Shown here: piece after piece, positions 55,903 to 64,000 of the stretch | Layout: each line of letters opens with the position of its first letter | Position numbering within the stretch: the first letter of the stretch is position 1 | Assembly: GCA_030693065.1 (NCBI GenBank) | Contig: JAUYBL010000024.1 | Span: 103,861 to 167,860 of the forward strand | Source: Methylococcaceae bacterium | GTDB lineage: Bacteria; Pseudomonadota; Gammaproteobacteria; Methylococcales; Methylomonadaceae | DNA length: 64,000 bases | Direction of reading: 5' to 3' | Program-made: the position numbers and the translations under genes | The notes under the pieces: generated by a model | What the model was told of the DNA's origin: nothing | The model's input: the letters and a program-made list of their open reading frames with translations, nothing else | Database searches by the model: none

Positions 55903-56375
55903 TTACTGCTCTCCGCTTTACCAGCAACTTGGCCGGCTGCAGTTTTCATACTGCCTGCCACTTCCGGCGGCATGTAGTTTTCATCATGTTTCGCTAATAC
56001 TTCCTGAGCGACAAACACACCGTTTTCCGACAATTTGCCGTTGGCGATAATGCCTTGGCCTTCACGGAACAAATCCGGCAAGATCCCGGTGTATTCGACT
56101 GGCACTTCTTTAGCCATATCCGTCAACATGAACTTAACGGTTAAGCCTTCGCCCGGACGTTGCACACTGCCTTTAACTACCATACCGCCTAATCTAAACA
56201 AATGATCTTTCGGCGCTTTGCCTTCGACAACATCAGAGGTGGAAAAGAAAAACATCAGGTTTTCGTTAAACGACCTTAAACCAAACCAGGCTGCTACCGA
56301 CACACCGGCAACCATCAGTAAAATTAATGACAACCGGTTTCTGCGCTGCGGTTTCATTTTTAACAGGTTAATCAT
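55899..56375 (-). CDS. ccmE: Heme chaperone CcmE
   Basis: The 158-residue protein has an N-terminal anchor, an OB-fold domain (RLGGMVVKGSVQRPGEGLTV) and the heme-binding AKHDENYMPP with its covalently bound His. The ATG overlaps the ccmD stop (ATGA). Confidence 0.96.
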   Translation of the reverse strand: MINLLKMKPQRRNRLSLILLMVAGVSVAAWFGLRSFNENLMFFFSTSDVVEGKAPKDHLFRLGGMVVKGSVQRPGEGLTVKFMLTDMAKEVPVEYTGILPDLFREGQGIIANGKLSENGVFVAQEVLAKHDENYMPPEVAGSMKTAAGQVAGKAESSK

Positions 56376-56530
56376 CGTTGACCTCGTTGACGCTTAAGTT
56401 TTAAGCCACGTAATTGCTGCTTGTGGACAAGCAAAGGTTTGATAACGCCGATCAACATCACTACAAAAGCGATGCCGTAGGACGTCCATACATAAAAGGC
56501 GTAGCCGCCCATGTGTAAAAAATCGCTCAT
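56372..56530 (-). CDS. ccmD: Cytochrome c biogenesis protein CcmD (52 residues)
   Basis: This small frame between ccmC and ccmE encodes MSDFLHMGGYAFYVWTSYG, one membrane helix and a basic tail, the standard CcmD layout. It overlaps the ends of both neighbours by 4 nt. CcmD helps release holo-CcmE from CcmABC. Confidence 0.93.
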   Translation of the reverse strand: MSDFLHMGGYAFYVWTSYGIAFVVMLIGVIKPLLVHKQQLRGLKLKRQRGQR

Positions 56531-57267
56531 TTATTCTCCAAAATCTCACCTAACCAACGACTGCCTTGCTCGCGTTGTACTAATTCGTTGCGACAGCGCA
56601 GTAATAGCGCAATTGCGTAATACACCTTAAAAGCACCCGCCATTACCAGTAAAGGGATCAACATATCGATGTGTATGGATGGTTTGGCGAATTTAGTGAC
56701 CGTTGGGCCTTGATGCAAGCTGCTCCACCACTCTACCGAGTAGTGAATAATGGGGATATTGACAACGCCCACCAACGCCAGTATCGCCACTGCCCGAGAC
56801 GCAGTGCGGTTATCTTCAATGGCGCTGTATAAGCCGATAACACCCAGATATAAAAACAGCAATATCAATTCAGAAGTCAGCCTGGCATCCCAAACCCACC
56901 AAGTGCCCCACATGGGTTTGCCCCATAATGAGCCGGTAATTAGTGCCAATAATGTAAAACTTGCCCCAATCGGTGCGCTGCTGATAGATACAATCTCAGC
57001 CAGCTTGATACGCCAAATCAAGCCTATCGCGCCGCTAACCGCCATGACCACATAGATAAACATCGACATCCAGGCGGCTGGTACGTGTACGTAAATAATA
57101 CGAAAACTGTCGCCCTGTTGATAATCGGCCGGGGCCGTTACCAAGCCACCATAAAGTCCGTAAGCCAACAACGCCAGAAACAGTAATGTTAACCACGGTA
57201 ACAAGCGCCCGCTTATCGAATAAAAATAAGGGGGGGAAGAAAATTTATGCAGAAATCTCATTATCAT
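56527..57267 (-). CDS. ccmC: Heme handling protein CcmC
   Basis: The 246-residue polytopic protein has YVHVPAAWMSMFIY and the WWD motif WGTWWVWDARLTSELIL, with a later His (IIHYSVEWWSSLHQG). It loads heme on CcmE. ATG 57267, just after the ccmB stop, is used; the upstream frame to 57309 lies inside ccmB. Confidence 0.96.
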   Translation of the reverse strand: MIMRFLHKFSSPPYFYSISGRLLPWLTLLFLALLAYGLYGGLVTAPADYQQGDSFRIIYVHVPAAWMSMFIYVVMAVSGAIGLIWRIKLAEIVSISSAPIGASFTLLALITGSLWGKPMWGTWWVWDARLTSELILLFLYLGVIGLYSAIEDNRTASRAVAILALVGVVNIPIIHYSVEWWSSLHQGPTVTKFAKPSIHIDMLIPLLVMAGAFKVYYAIALLLRCRNELVQREQGSRWLGEILENK

Positions 57268-57269
57268 AA

Positions 57270-57953
57270 TTAACTTAAACTCATTTTTAATGCAGCCGCT
57301 GTCGGCCAAGGGGTCAAGGTGATGGCCAAAAATAACATGGCGCTCATCATATAAAGTTGTCCGGATACGGGTAATCCAGACGCAGCGGCATCAACCGCGC
57401 CGCTGGCAAAAATCAACACCGGCACATAAAGCGGTAACACCAAGATTGCCAGTAATACGCCGCCTTTTCTTAAGCCGACGGTTAATGCCACGGCAATAGC
57501 GCCAATCAAACTGAGCACTGGTGTACCTAATAACAAGGTGATCAATAATACCGAAATCACATCGCTTTCAATATCAAACATCACCGCCAATAATGGCGAC
57601 ACCAATAATAAGGGCAAGCCGGATAACAACCAGTGCGCGGTGACCTTGGCCAACACTAATACCGATAGCGGGTGTGGCGTCATCACCATTAACTCCAAAC
57701 TGCCATCTTCAAAGTCGGAACGAAATATTGCATCCATCGACAATAATGAGGCCAACAACGCCGCCACCCAGATCACGCCAGGGGCAATGCGCCTTAACAA
57801 TTCAACGTCAGCGCCCACCGCCAACGGAAACATGGTCACTACCATCACAAAAAAAGCCAGTGGGTTGATAAGTTCTGCGCGGTGCCGATAAGCCAACAGC
57901 AAGTCCCTGCGGACTACCGACAAAAAAGCATTTGATAATGAATCTGCGCTCAT
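57270..57953 (-). CDS. ccmB: Heme exporter membrane subunit CcmB
   Basis: The 227-residue integral membrane protein has six helices and the EDGSLELMVMTPHPL segment typical of CcmB. It forms the CcmABCD release complex with CcmA. The start overlaps the ccmA stop (ATGA). Confidence 0.96.
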   Translation of the reverse strand: MSADSLSNAFLSVVRRDLLLAYRHRAELINPLAFFVMVVTMFPLAVGADVELLRRIAPGVIWVAALLASLLSMDAIFRSDFEDGSLELMVMTPHPLSVLVLAKVTAHWLLSGLPLLLVSPLLAVMFDIESDVISVLLITLLLGTPVLSLIGAIAVALTVGLRKGGVLLAILVLPLYVPVLIFASGAVDAAASGLPVSGQLYMMSAMLFLAITLTPWPTAAALKMSLS

Positions 57954-58561
57954 GACTTTAATTCAATTCTTTGCACTATCTGCTCCGGCAAGCCAGTGTC
58001 GTGATGCGATGTCATTATCACAATGCCACCTTCTGCAACATGGGCGACGATATAGTCTTCAAACATTCTAATGCTGGCTCTATCTAAAGAAGTAAACGGT
58101 TCGTCCAATATCCACAAGCGTTTGCGGGTACACAACAAGCGGGCTAAAGCCAATCTTCGCCGTTGCCCCGCGGAAAGATACCTAATCGGCGTATCTTGAT
58201 AGCCACCTAAGCCTACCTTCTGCAAGGCTTCATCAATCCCCAAGGTAGCGATCGCCAAAGCTTGAGCAAACTTAAGATTTTCTTCAACACTCAGGTCATC
58301 TTTCATGCCGTTCATGTGCCCGACATAAGCGACATCCTGATAAAACGCCGCTTCCAGCTGGCTTACAGCATTGCCGCACCAAACCAACTCTCCTTCATCA
58401 GGACTACGTAAGCCGGTAAGAATGCGCAATAGCGAGGTTTTACCGCTGCCGTTAGGACCTTCTATTAACAACACTTGCCCGCCATTTACGGCAAAATCGA
58501 GTTCACTGAACAACACTCGGTCATCCCTGATGCAAGATAATTGCCTGGCTTCGAAAAACAA
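57950..58561 (-). CDS. ccmA: Heme exporter ATP-binding subunit CcmA
   Basis: The 203-residue ABC ATPase has Walker A GPNGSGKTSLL, the signature YLSAGQRRRLALARLL and Walker B LWILDEPFTSLD. TTG 58561 is the only start that covers the conserved N-terminus. First gene of ccmABCDEFGHI. Confidence 0.95.
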   Translation of the reverse strand: MFFEARQLSCIRDDRVLFSELDFAVNGGQVLLIEGPNGSGKTSLLRILTGLRSPDEGELVWCGNAVSQLEAAFYQDVAYVGHMNGMKDDLSVEENLKFAQALAIATLGIDEALQKVGLGGYQDTPIRYLSAGQRRRLALARLLCTRKRLWILDEPFTSLDRASIRMFEDYIVAHVAEGGIVIMTSHHDTGLPEQIVQRIELKS

Positions 58562-59051
58562 ATTGCTGGAAATAACTACCTCCCTAAGTCACTGTCTAAT
58601 TCTTTATTGACCTGAACAGCACTAAGCATCTCAGGCATTATTAGCAACCGCTCAAGTCAACTAGGAATATCAATAAAGCTTCACCAAAAGGTGATCTAGG
58701 ACAGACGGATGGTTTACTTGGATTCCGTTCATGATGAAATAAGTCGAACCGGGACAGGAATTAACTTTTTCAAAGATCCTTTGAGGATATTTCTAATCTA
58801 TCGAGGAAGATGCTGATAGCGGACGACGATATTAACGTAGGCAAGCAGTTGTTGCCAGTATTATTAGACTCTAATATGCAGAGTGTATTGCACTTAACCA
58901 ACATAAACACCGACAAGCCTAAGTTTTTACCCTGTCAAAACAAATCATGCATTTATGCCACCCAAGATCACTTGATATATCCACAATCAATACAGGCATT
59001 TAGCTATAATGCCCGCCACTTTCATTGTCCATCAAACGCGGGTAAATTCTC
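58562..59051. other. Gene-free stretch between ccmA and the ZIP gene
   Basis: I see no supported gene here. It must contain the divergent promoters of ccmA and the ZIP gene; no convincing -35/-10 pair stands out. A short frame opening at 58810 (MLIADDDINVG) recalls a receiver domain start but ends without any further resemblance. Confidence 0.6.
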
Positions 59052-60002
59052 ATGACTTCAACACGCAATCTTGCCGATAAGTTTCAGCATACTATCGATT
59101 CCCTGATAGCAAAGATTAAAGCAAGTGAACATTATCAAAAACTGCTTGCAATGCCTCCGTTACAACGCTGGCTGACCGTTGCCGGACTGTTTTTATTATC
59201 TCAAATTGTCGTTTTCGGCTTGTTGTATATCATCTTCGGCAAAATTGTCGTTGTTGGTTTTCTGGCCAGTGTTTTAGCAGGATTAGCGACCGGCGCCGGT
59301 GCCTTACCGGCGCTATTTTTTACCAAAATATCCAAAAATCTGTTTAACAGCATGCTGGGCGCTGCGGCTGGCGTGATGTTGGCGGCGACCGCGTTTTCCT
59401 TGCTGGTGCCTGGTATGGCTTACGGCAATTTAATCTGGCCAGGCAACGGTATTTATATTGTCTCCTTGGGCATGTTAGTCGGCGCGTTGTTTTTGCATTT
59501 TGCCGACCGCCAATTACCGCATGTACATTTCGATTCAGTGTCTGATGTACATCTAAATTCTTTGAAAAAAGTCTGGCTGTTCATTATCGCCATCACTATC
59601 CACAACTTTCCTGAAGGCATGTCCGTTGGCGTGAGTTTTGGTTCTGGGGAGATGAAAAACGGCATCGTGTTGGCAATTGCCATCGCCTTGCAAAACATCC
59701 CGGAAGGTTTGGCAGTTGCCTTGCCTTTAGTTGGATTGGGCTACAACAAATGGCGTGCGGTGGGTATTGCCACACTGACCGGCTTGGTTGAACCCGTTGG
59801 CGGCTTGTTGGGTGTAACGATGGTGACCGTGTTTGAGCCCATTCTGCCTATAGCTATGGGCTTTGCCGCAGGCGCAATGCTGTTTGTGATCAGCGAAGAA
59901 ATTATCCCGGAAACTCACTCCAATGGCCGTTCACGCCACGCCACCTTTGCGTTAATGATCGGCTTTATCATCATGATGGCGCTGGATAATATGCTGGGTT
60001 AA
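59052..60002 (+). CDS. ZIP-family metal transporter
   Basis: The 316-residue polytopic protein has the two ZIP motifs HNFPEGMSVGVSFG and QNIPEGLAVALPL in helices 4 and 5, which carry the metal sites. An N-terminal soluble helix of about 40 residues precedes the first membrane segment. It may import Zn2+ or other divalent ions. A GDT1-type exporter follows after 6 nt, so the pair likely sets ion levels together. Confidence 0.9.
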   Translation: MTSTRNLADKFQHTIDSLIAKIKASEHYQKLLAMPPLQRWLTVAGLFLLSQIVVFGLLYIIFGKIVVVGFLASVLAGLATGAGALPALFFTKISKNLFNSMLGAAAGVMLAATAFSLLVPGMAYGNLIWPGNGIYIVSLGMLVGALFLHFADRQLPHVHFDSVSDVHLNSLKKVWLFIIAITIHNFPEGMSVGVSFGSGEMKNGIVLAIAIALQNIPEGLAVALPLVGLGYNKWRAVGIATLTGLVEPVGGLLGVTMVTVFEPILPIAMGFAAGAMLFVISEEIIPETHSNGRSRHATFALMIGFIIMMALDNMLG

Positions 60003-60008
60003 TGGCAA

Positions 60009-60707
60009 ATGGATAATCTGCAACAGTCGCTTGACGTTTTACTTAACAGCTTAACTGCAGTAAACCTTGAAGCGCTTTACCTGAATGCATTAGCGCAGCT
60101 AAGTACCGGTAACTTTGCCCAAATGTCAGCCAGCGCCGCCACCAGTTTTGCATTGATTGCAGCGGCAGAAATTGGTGACAAGAGCCAACTGGTGTGCATG
60201 GCCTTAGCCTCCCGTCATCGGGCTTTCCCTGTAATACTCGGAGCCATCAGTGCCTTTGCCTTGTTAAACACCTTGGCGGTGGTTTTTGGTGTCGCCATTG
60301 CCAGTTGGCTACCCGACTACATTGTTGCCGGCACAGTAGCCTTGTTGTTTGCGGCTTTCGGACTTCATGCCTTGCGAATGCAAGAAGATGAAGACGACGA
60401 GGAGGTTAAAGAAAAAAGCGGTCACAGCATTTTCTTCACCACGTTTTTACTAATCACCGTCGCAGAATTTGGTGATAAAACCCAACTTGCGGTAGTGGCG
60501 TTGAGCAGTACCGCGATACCTTTGGCGGTTTGGCTGGGTTCAACTGTGGCATTAGCATCAACGTCCGTACTAGGCGTACTGGCGGGTCGCACTATCTTGC
60601 AAAAAATCCCGCTGGTGTTGCTACACAAAATCAGCGGCGTTATTTTTCTGGGGTTATCGGTATTTGCTAGTTACCGTGCTTATCTTGCTTATCCTTTTCA
60701 GGTTTAA
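60009..60707 (+). CDS. TMEM165/GDT1-family cation exporter (UPF0016)
   Basis: The 232-residue protein has six helices in two halves, each with the family motif: AAEIGDKSQLVCMALASRHR and VAEFGDKTQLAVVALSS. Bacterial members export Mn2+ (or Ca2+). It probably forms an operon with the ZIP gene. Confidence 0.92.
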   Translation: MDNLQQSLDVLLNSLTAVNLEALYLNALAQLSTGNFAQMSASAATSFALIAAAEIGDKSQLVCMALASRHRAFPVILGAISAFALLNTLAVVFGVAIASWLPDYIVAGTVALLFAAFGLHALRMQEDEDDEEVKEKSGHSIFFTTFLLITVAEFGDKTQLAVVALSSTAIPLAVWLGSTVALASTSVLGVLAGRTILQKIPLVLLHKISGVIFLGLSVFASYRAYLAYPFQV

Positions 60708-60725
60708 TCCCTAAGCAACCAACCT

Positions 60726-60773
60726 AACTTGGCAGGGAAGGCAAAATACAATATTTGCCCTCCCTGCCAAGTT
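60726..60773. repeat. Large palindrome after the GDT1 gene
   Basis: AACTTGGCAGGG and CCCTGCCAAGTT close a 20-bp stem with one internal mismatch and an 8-nt loop. There is no T-tract. It may end the ZIP-GDT1 transcript or be a dispersed repeat. The gap 60708-61061 shows nothing else supported. Confidence 0.6.
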
Positions 60774-61061
60774 AATCCGAGCGACAATCACACATCCGAA
60801 ACAGTCGACAAATTCTGCTATACCACTGCGGCAATGCTTTGGAAAAGATAACTGAATCAGCCGCAACCGCACAAAAAACTCATCCATATCAGTTGGTCTC
60901 TTGAAGCGACGTTTTTTATGCCCACCATCAAATCATCCCACCTGGCGACTATCCGCATTTGCCCGCCCTATCCGACTCAAGATGCCTTGACTTTATAAGA
61001 TGGCATGTACGTATGTCAGGGTACATGGATAATTTAACTAAAGACTGAGGTGATAAGAATT

Positions 61062-61181
61062 ATGAAAATCAATCTAGTTGTTGTGGTCATTTTAGGTGCG
61101 CTATTACTGAGCGGTTGTGGTGATCAAGTTTGGTGCGGAGATGATGGCTGTAACTCCAACTCCTCAATGACGTCAAAGTAA
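61062..61181 (+). CDS. Small lipoprotein (39 residues)
   Basis: ATG 61062 has AGGTGA 8 nt upstream. The product starts MKINLVVVVILGALLLSGCG, a complete lipoprotein signal with lipobox LSGC, and the mature part is only ~20 residues with two more Cys (WCGDDGC). No family is recognised; small entericidin-like lipoproteins have similar size. Confidence 0.6.
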   Translation: MKINLVVVVILGALLLSGCGDQVWCGDDGCNSNSSMTSK

Positions 61182-61380
61182 GCCATATTGATACTACTGA
61201 TATTGGATTAACGTTGAAAAAATCATATCCACCCTCAACTTAAGCTCAGCAGATAATTATAAATGCAGGCACAAAAAATCTCCGCTTGGAAAAATCCAGG
61301 CGGTGATTAATTTTAAAGGGCTTCTTGACTAAATCGTAACTATTCACCGAAATTTTCTCGGGCTACTTCAACAGTCCTTC

Positions 61381-62813
61381 TCAACGCATAAATTCAGGCA
61401 ACTCACCGTTGAACGATAGCGTCAGCGCCTGAGTGGCGGAGACCTCATTTTTCCGGCATGTCGACAAAAAGCTGCGGACACGGCAAAAGATATCCGCACC
61501 TTCTTGAGAGCGAAAACAGCCCGATATTTTTTGCTGTACTTTGGTCATCCGAATATCGTTCTCCCCTTGATTATTGGTAAAAGGGACGCTCGGGTTGACC
61601 ATAAACCTGAGCACATCCTGCTCAAAGAGCTTCAGCCGCTCCAATAGGTTTCGTGCCTTACTGCCCTTGATCCGTCCCCGTTGTCCTGGTGGCCGTGTTT
61701 CATCCGGTGGCGGGCATTCAATAAGCAGGTGACGGTAGCATTCGATGTAATACTGGGCTTTCTCGGCGGGCAGCGTGTTGGTGTCTTGAGCTTTGACATC
61801 CCTCAGGATCTCCAGCAGCAAGTCCTACATGGCTTTCGCCCACTGCTGCCCGTCCTGTTCGAAAGCGCGCTCCAGCTCACGCAAATGGTGTGCATTGCAG
61901 AGCGAGTGCAGGCATCCGGTGTAGTGATAATCGGGTTTGACCGCCAGGGAAGGGGGAATGCAGATTTTGCAGGAGCAAAAATCTGTCCAATGGTCGTGGC
62001 AGAGGATGCCCTTGAATTTTGGCAACACCCCTTTCGCATCCATCGCTTCGGTGCCACGCTTGGCATGGGCGTAAAACAGGGTCAGCCGGTCAGTTGACGC
62101 ACAATGTAGGCACTGCCTCTTACCGCCGGATATTGATACCGGTTTCATCGGTATGCACCAAGGGGGCGGCAATCAGCTTAGCGATCAGTGTTAGCTCAAA
62201 CGCCGCCAACAGGTCAAACGCCTGTTGGTTAAAATTAAACACGGAGCCCGAACTGATCGGCAAACCGATTTGTTCCTTAAAATAATCTTGTACCCGTTGA
62301 TAAGTTAGCAGTTGGAATTGCGACAAATACACGGCCAGCACCTTGACGCCGTTACCGTATTGAACCGCTTTGGTGACTTGTGCAGGAAACGGCGCGGTAT
62401 AGCGCCTGCCCTTGTCATCCTCCAAGAGTTGGGCCCGGTATTCGGTGACGAGTCGCTGAATACCGGGCCCAACTCTTGGAGGGATTCAAAGCCGATGTCG
62501 CAGTAGTGCCCGGGTGGCAGGCTGGCGCGATCCACGTCGAGCAGTTTGATCACGTCGGGGTCGCTCACTTTGCTTAAGGTCGTACCGACCCTGCCGGTTT
62601 GGCCGACGGGTTTGTTAGTGCCGTCTTTCGGTTTTTTGTCGCCTTTGACAATGTCTGTTGACGGGGGTTTGCTGCTATTGCGGCTGTTAAGGGGCCAATA
62701 ATTGCACCACCAATAACAACGCAAGGCAAGGCAGGCGAAAGAGCCGGTTTCTGGGCAAGGAGTTCCTGGACTTTTTTTATCGTTGCGCCAACGTCGATAG
62801 TATCAACAGTCAA
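61381..62813 (-). pseudogene. IS66 transposase, multiply broken
   Basis: Reading frames on the minus strand together give an IS66 transposase: the N-terminus (62813), NSRNSSKPPSTD in another frame, the catalytic HTDETG Asp (about 62140), CHDHW and NNQGENDIRMTKVQQKISG with the Glu near the C-terminus. Disruptions: frameshift near 62700, an inverted duplication at 62419-62482, stops or shifts at about 62120 and 61825, and an insertion around 61960. It is inactive. Confidence 0.85.
62419..62482. repeat. 25-bp perfect inverted duplication in the IS66 transposase
   Basis: Arms at 62419-62443 and 62458-62482 are exact complements around 14 nt. On the minus strand, the second-read arm is the native coding sequence (VTEYRAQLLEDD), whereas the first-read arm replaces expected family sequence after DIGFES, so it looks like a template-switch copy. 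Confidence 0.8.
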
Positions 62814-63080
62814 TTGGGTAAGCCTGGGCTAAGTTTCAATAGCCGCTATTATAAACCCGGTTTTAAACGGCGAATTTTGTCGCCCTGACTGCGTTATGAG
62901 GCCTGTGATTTTTTAAGCGCTGACCCCGTCTATGTTGTTCGATTTTAACTTGGCGAATTGGCCGAATATACGCTGTGTTTGGCCTTTTAGGGCCCGCATG
63001 GCGGTGCTGCCCAGATTTTGGTTTTTTAACTAAAAACCGTGTCAAGCATTTTTTAATTATTTTTCGCTGAATAGTTACAT

Positions 63081-63857
63081 GCCAGCAAGCATAAAGCCTT
63101 GAGCTGGGAATACGCTAACCAACTGGAAGCCCAGTTTAATCAGGAAATAGACACCTTGATGAAGCTGGCGGAAGACGCCGACACATCCCCGTTTCCCGAA
63201 GACATGGAGGTGCCCAAAGAACTCAAACGCCGCCAAGACCGTTTAGCGGTAATTGCCAAAGCCCCAACAGTAGGCGCTTTAAGCGAAGCAAGAAATCCAG
63301 GTCCGCGCGAAGGCGCGATATGCGCAAGAAAAAGCCGAGTATGACGAGAAAGTCGCCAAACGTGAGAAACACCTGAATGACACCGGCAAGCACATGGGCG
63401 GAAAAGCGCCCCAAGCGCCTAGCGATGGGCCTCAAGCTAAAGATCAAGTGAGTTTGACCGATGAAGAGTCCCGGATCATGCCGACCCCTAATGGTTTTGA
63501 ACAAGCCTACAACGCCCAAGCCAGTGTTGATATTGCTACCCACCTGATCGTGACCCATCACGTCACCCAACACACCAACGACAAACAAGAAATCACCCCG
63601 GTCCTGGCCAAACTGGGGCAACTCCCGGCATATCTGGGAACCGTTGACAGCCTACTGGCTGATACCGGTTACTTCAGCCAAGGCAATGTAGAAGCTTGTG
63701 TTGACGCCACAATAAAACCGTACATTGCCCAAAAGCGGCAAAGCCATAACCCACCCCTTGAAGCCCGATTCCAGCATCAACCGGAAATAGACGAGACCAC
63801 CTTGCCCCCGGTTGAAGCCATGACGCATCGATTGTCGACCAAAACGGGCAAGGCTGT
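63081..63857 (+). pseudogene. IS1182-type transposase fragment, cut at both ends and frameshifted
   Basis: From GCC 63081 the frame reads ASKHKALSWEYANQLEAQ, internal IS1182-family sequence; the N-terminal part is missing at the IS66 border. After a ~20-bp insertion near 63275 the frame shifts and continues AKQEIQVRAKARYAQ, TPNGFEQAYNAQASVD, TGYFSQGNVEAC and MTHRLSTKTGKA, where the group II intron end interrupts it. Confidence 0.8.
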
Positions 63858-64000
63858 TCGGGTCGAGTCGCCCGAGGGAGCTTCCCCCTCAGGCTCTCAC
63901 AGAACCGTACGTGAACCTCTCGATTCATACGGCTCTTCTTATTCATCGCCCTTCGAGTATACAAAATCCCAATGCACAAATAACCCTGGCAGACTTTCCC
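63858..64000 (-). mobile_element. 3' end of a bacterial group II intron (domains V-VI), continues past the window
   Basis: On the minus strand positions 63935-63902 form a 34-nt hairpin starting GAGCCGTATGAA and ending CACGTACGGTTC, the diagnostic domain V. It is followed by a domain VI-like hairpin (GAGGGGGAAGCTCCCTC) close to the junction near 63858. The intron is inserted in the IS1182-type transposase. Its reverse transcriptase, if any, lies beyond 64000. The exact border is uncertain by a few bases. Confidence 0.8.

Larger units (their letters stand above)
61336..63078 (-). mobile_element. IS66-family element remnant (no accessory genes)
   Basis: The ends GTAACTATTCACCGAAA (61336-61352) and TTTTCGCTGAATAGTTAC (63061-63078) are inverted with one mismatch over 16 bp. 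Length is 1743 bp, only enough for one transposase, as in ISBst12-type members of IS66. No target duplication: ACTAAATC on the left, ATGCCAGC on the right. The right flank is an IS1182-type transposase gene. Confidence 0.8.

Noticed and set aside
58810..59055. 81-codon frame beginning like a response regulator (MLIADDDINVG)
   Set aside because: The resemblance ends after about 12 residues, the GAGGAAG is too close to the ATG, and it runs into the ZIP gene start.
63674..63979. 101-codon minus-strand frame
   Set aside because: It crosses the group II intron border and is antisense to the IS1182-type fragment; it is a shadow of both.

Overview
The window looks like a chromosomal segment of a gammaproteobacterium. 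The gene orders rpsP-rimM-trmD-rplS, dapA-bamC, nagZ-hpt-MTIP phosphorylase, scpA-scpB-rluB and a complete ccmABCDEFGHI operon all fit that class. PEP-CTERM/exosortase-type genes, a complete System I cytochrome c pathway and a moderate base composition make a methanotroph-like Methylococcales bacterium my best guess; this is an inference from memory, not a database result. No rRNA, tRNA or CRISPR array was recognised.

Layout. 1-230: 3' end of an ACR3 arsenite exporter. 230-4330: accessory island with dispersed hairpin repeats, an intact Xre/RES toxin-antitoxin pair with palindromic operators, a DUF4238 protein, an antitoxin followed by a truncated RelE-type toxin, and an AT-rich MORN-repeat protein. 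4329-34572: mostly housekeeping (dbpA, lpxA, xerD, ogt, the ribosomal/tRNA-modification operon, ffh, ccsA-like ypjD, a purine salvage cluster, rlmF, rluB, scpB/scpA, an M50 protease, a YciO-type protein, a CvfB-like protein, rapA, two His-rich glycine-zipper proteins, purL, bamC, dapA). 34750-46820: aguB, a TPR protein, a broken DUF2335 locus carrying a 167-bp MITE, then a group made of a FeeM-like acyltransferase fused to a cNMP-binding domain, a short-chain dehydrogenase-like protein, a nitroreductase, a PEP-CTERM protein with an apparent sigma-54 promoter and a ThiF/E1-like enzyme, followed by small membrane and redox proteins. 46930-51640: the second MITE copy, a second inverted-repeat element, a YheT hydrolase, a candidate sRNA, a degenerate EAL protein and selO. 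51706-58561: the ccm operon on the minus strand. 59052-60707: a ZIP transporter and a GDT1-type cation exporter. 61062-64000: a tiny lipoprotein, then nested broken mobile DNA (IS66 remnant, IS1182-type fragment, 3' end of a group II intron).

How the genes work together. ccmA-I would mature c-type cytochromes in the periplasm. rpsP-rimM-trmD-rplS-ffh serve ribosome assembly and protein targeting. nagZ-hpt-MTIP link cell-wall and purine recycling. The region of most interest is 38.7-44.5 kb, where acyltransferase, dehydrogenase, nitroreductase and E1-like genes surround a PEP-CTERM protein. The clearest new structural observation is the 167-bp MITE family: two copies of equal length, with imperfect terminal inverted repeats and different perfect 5-bp target duplications, one of them sitting inside the DUF2335 pseudogene.
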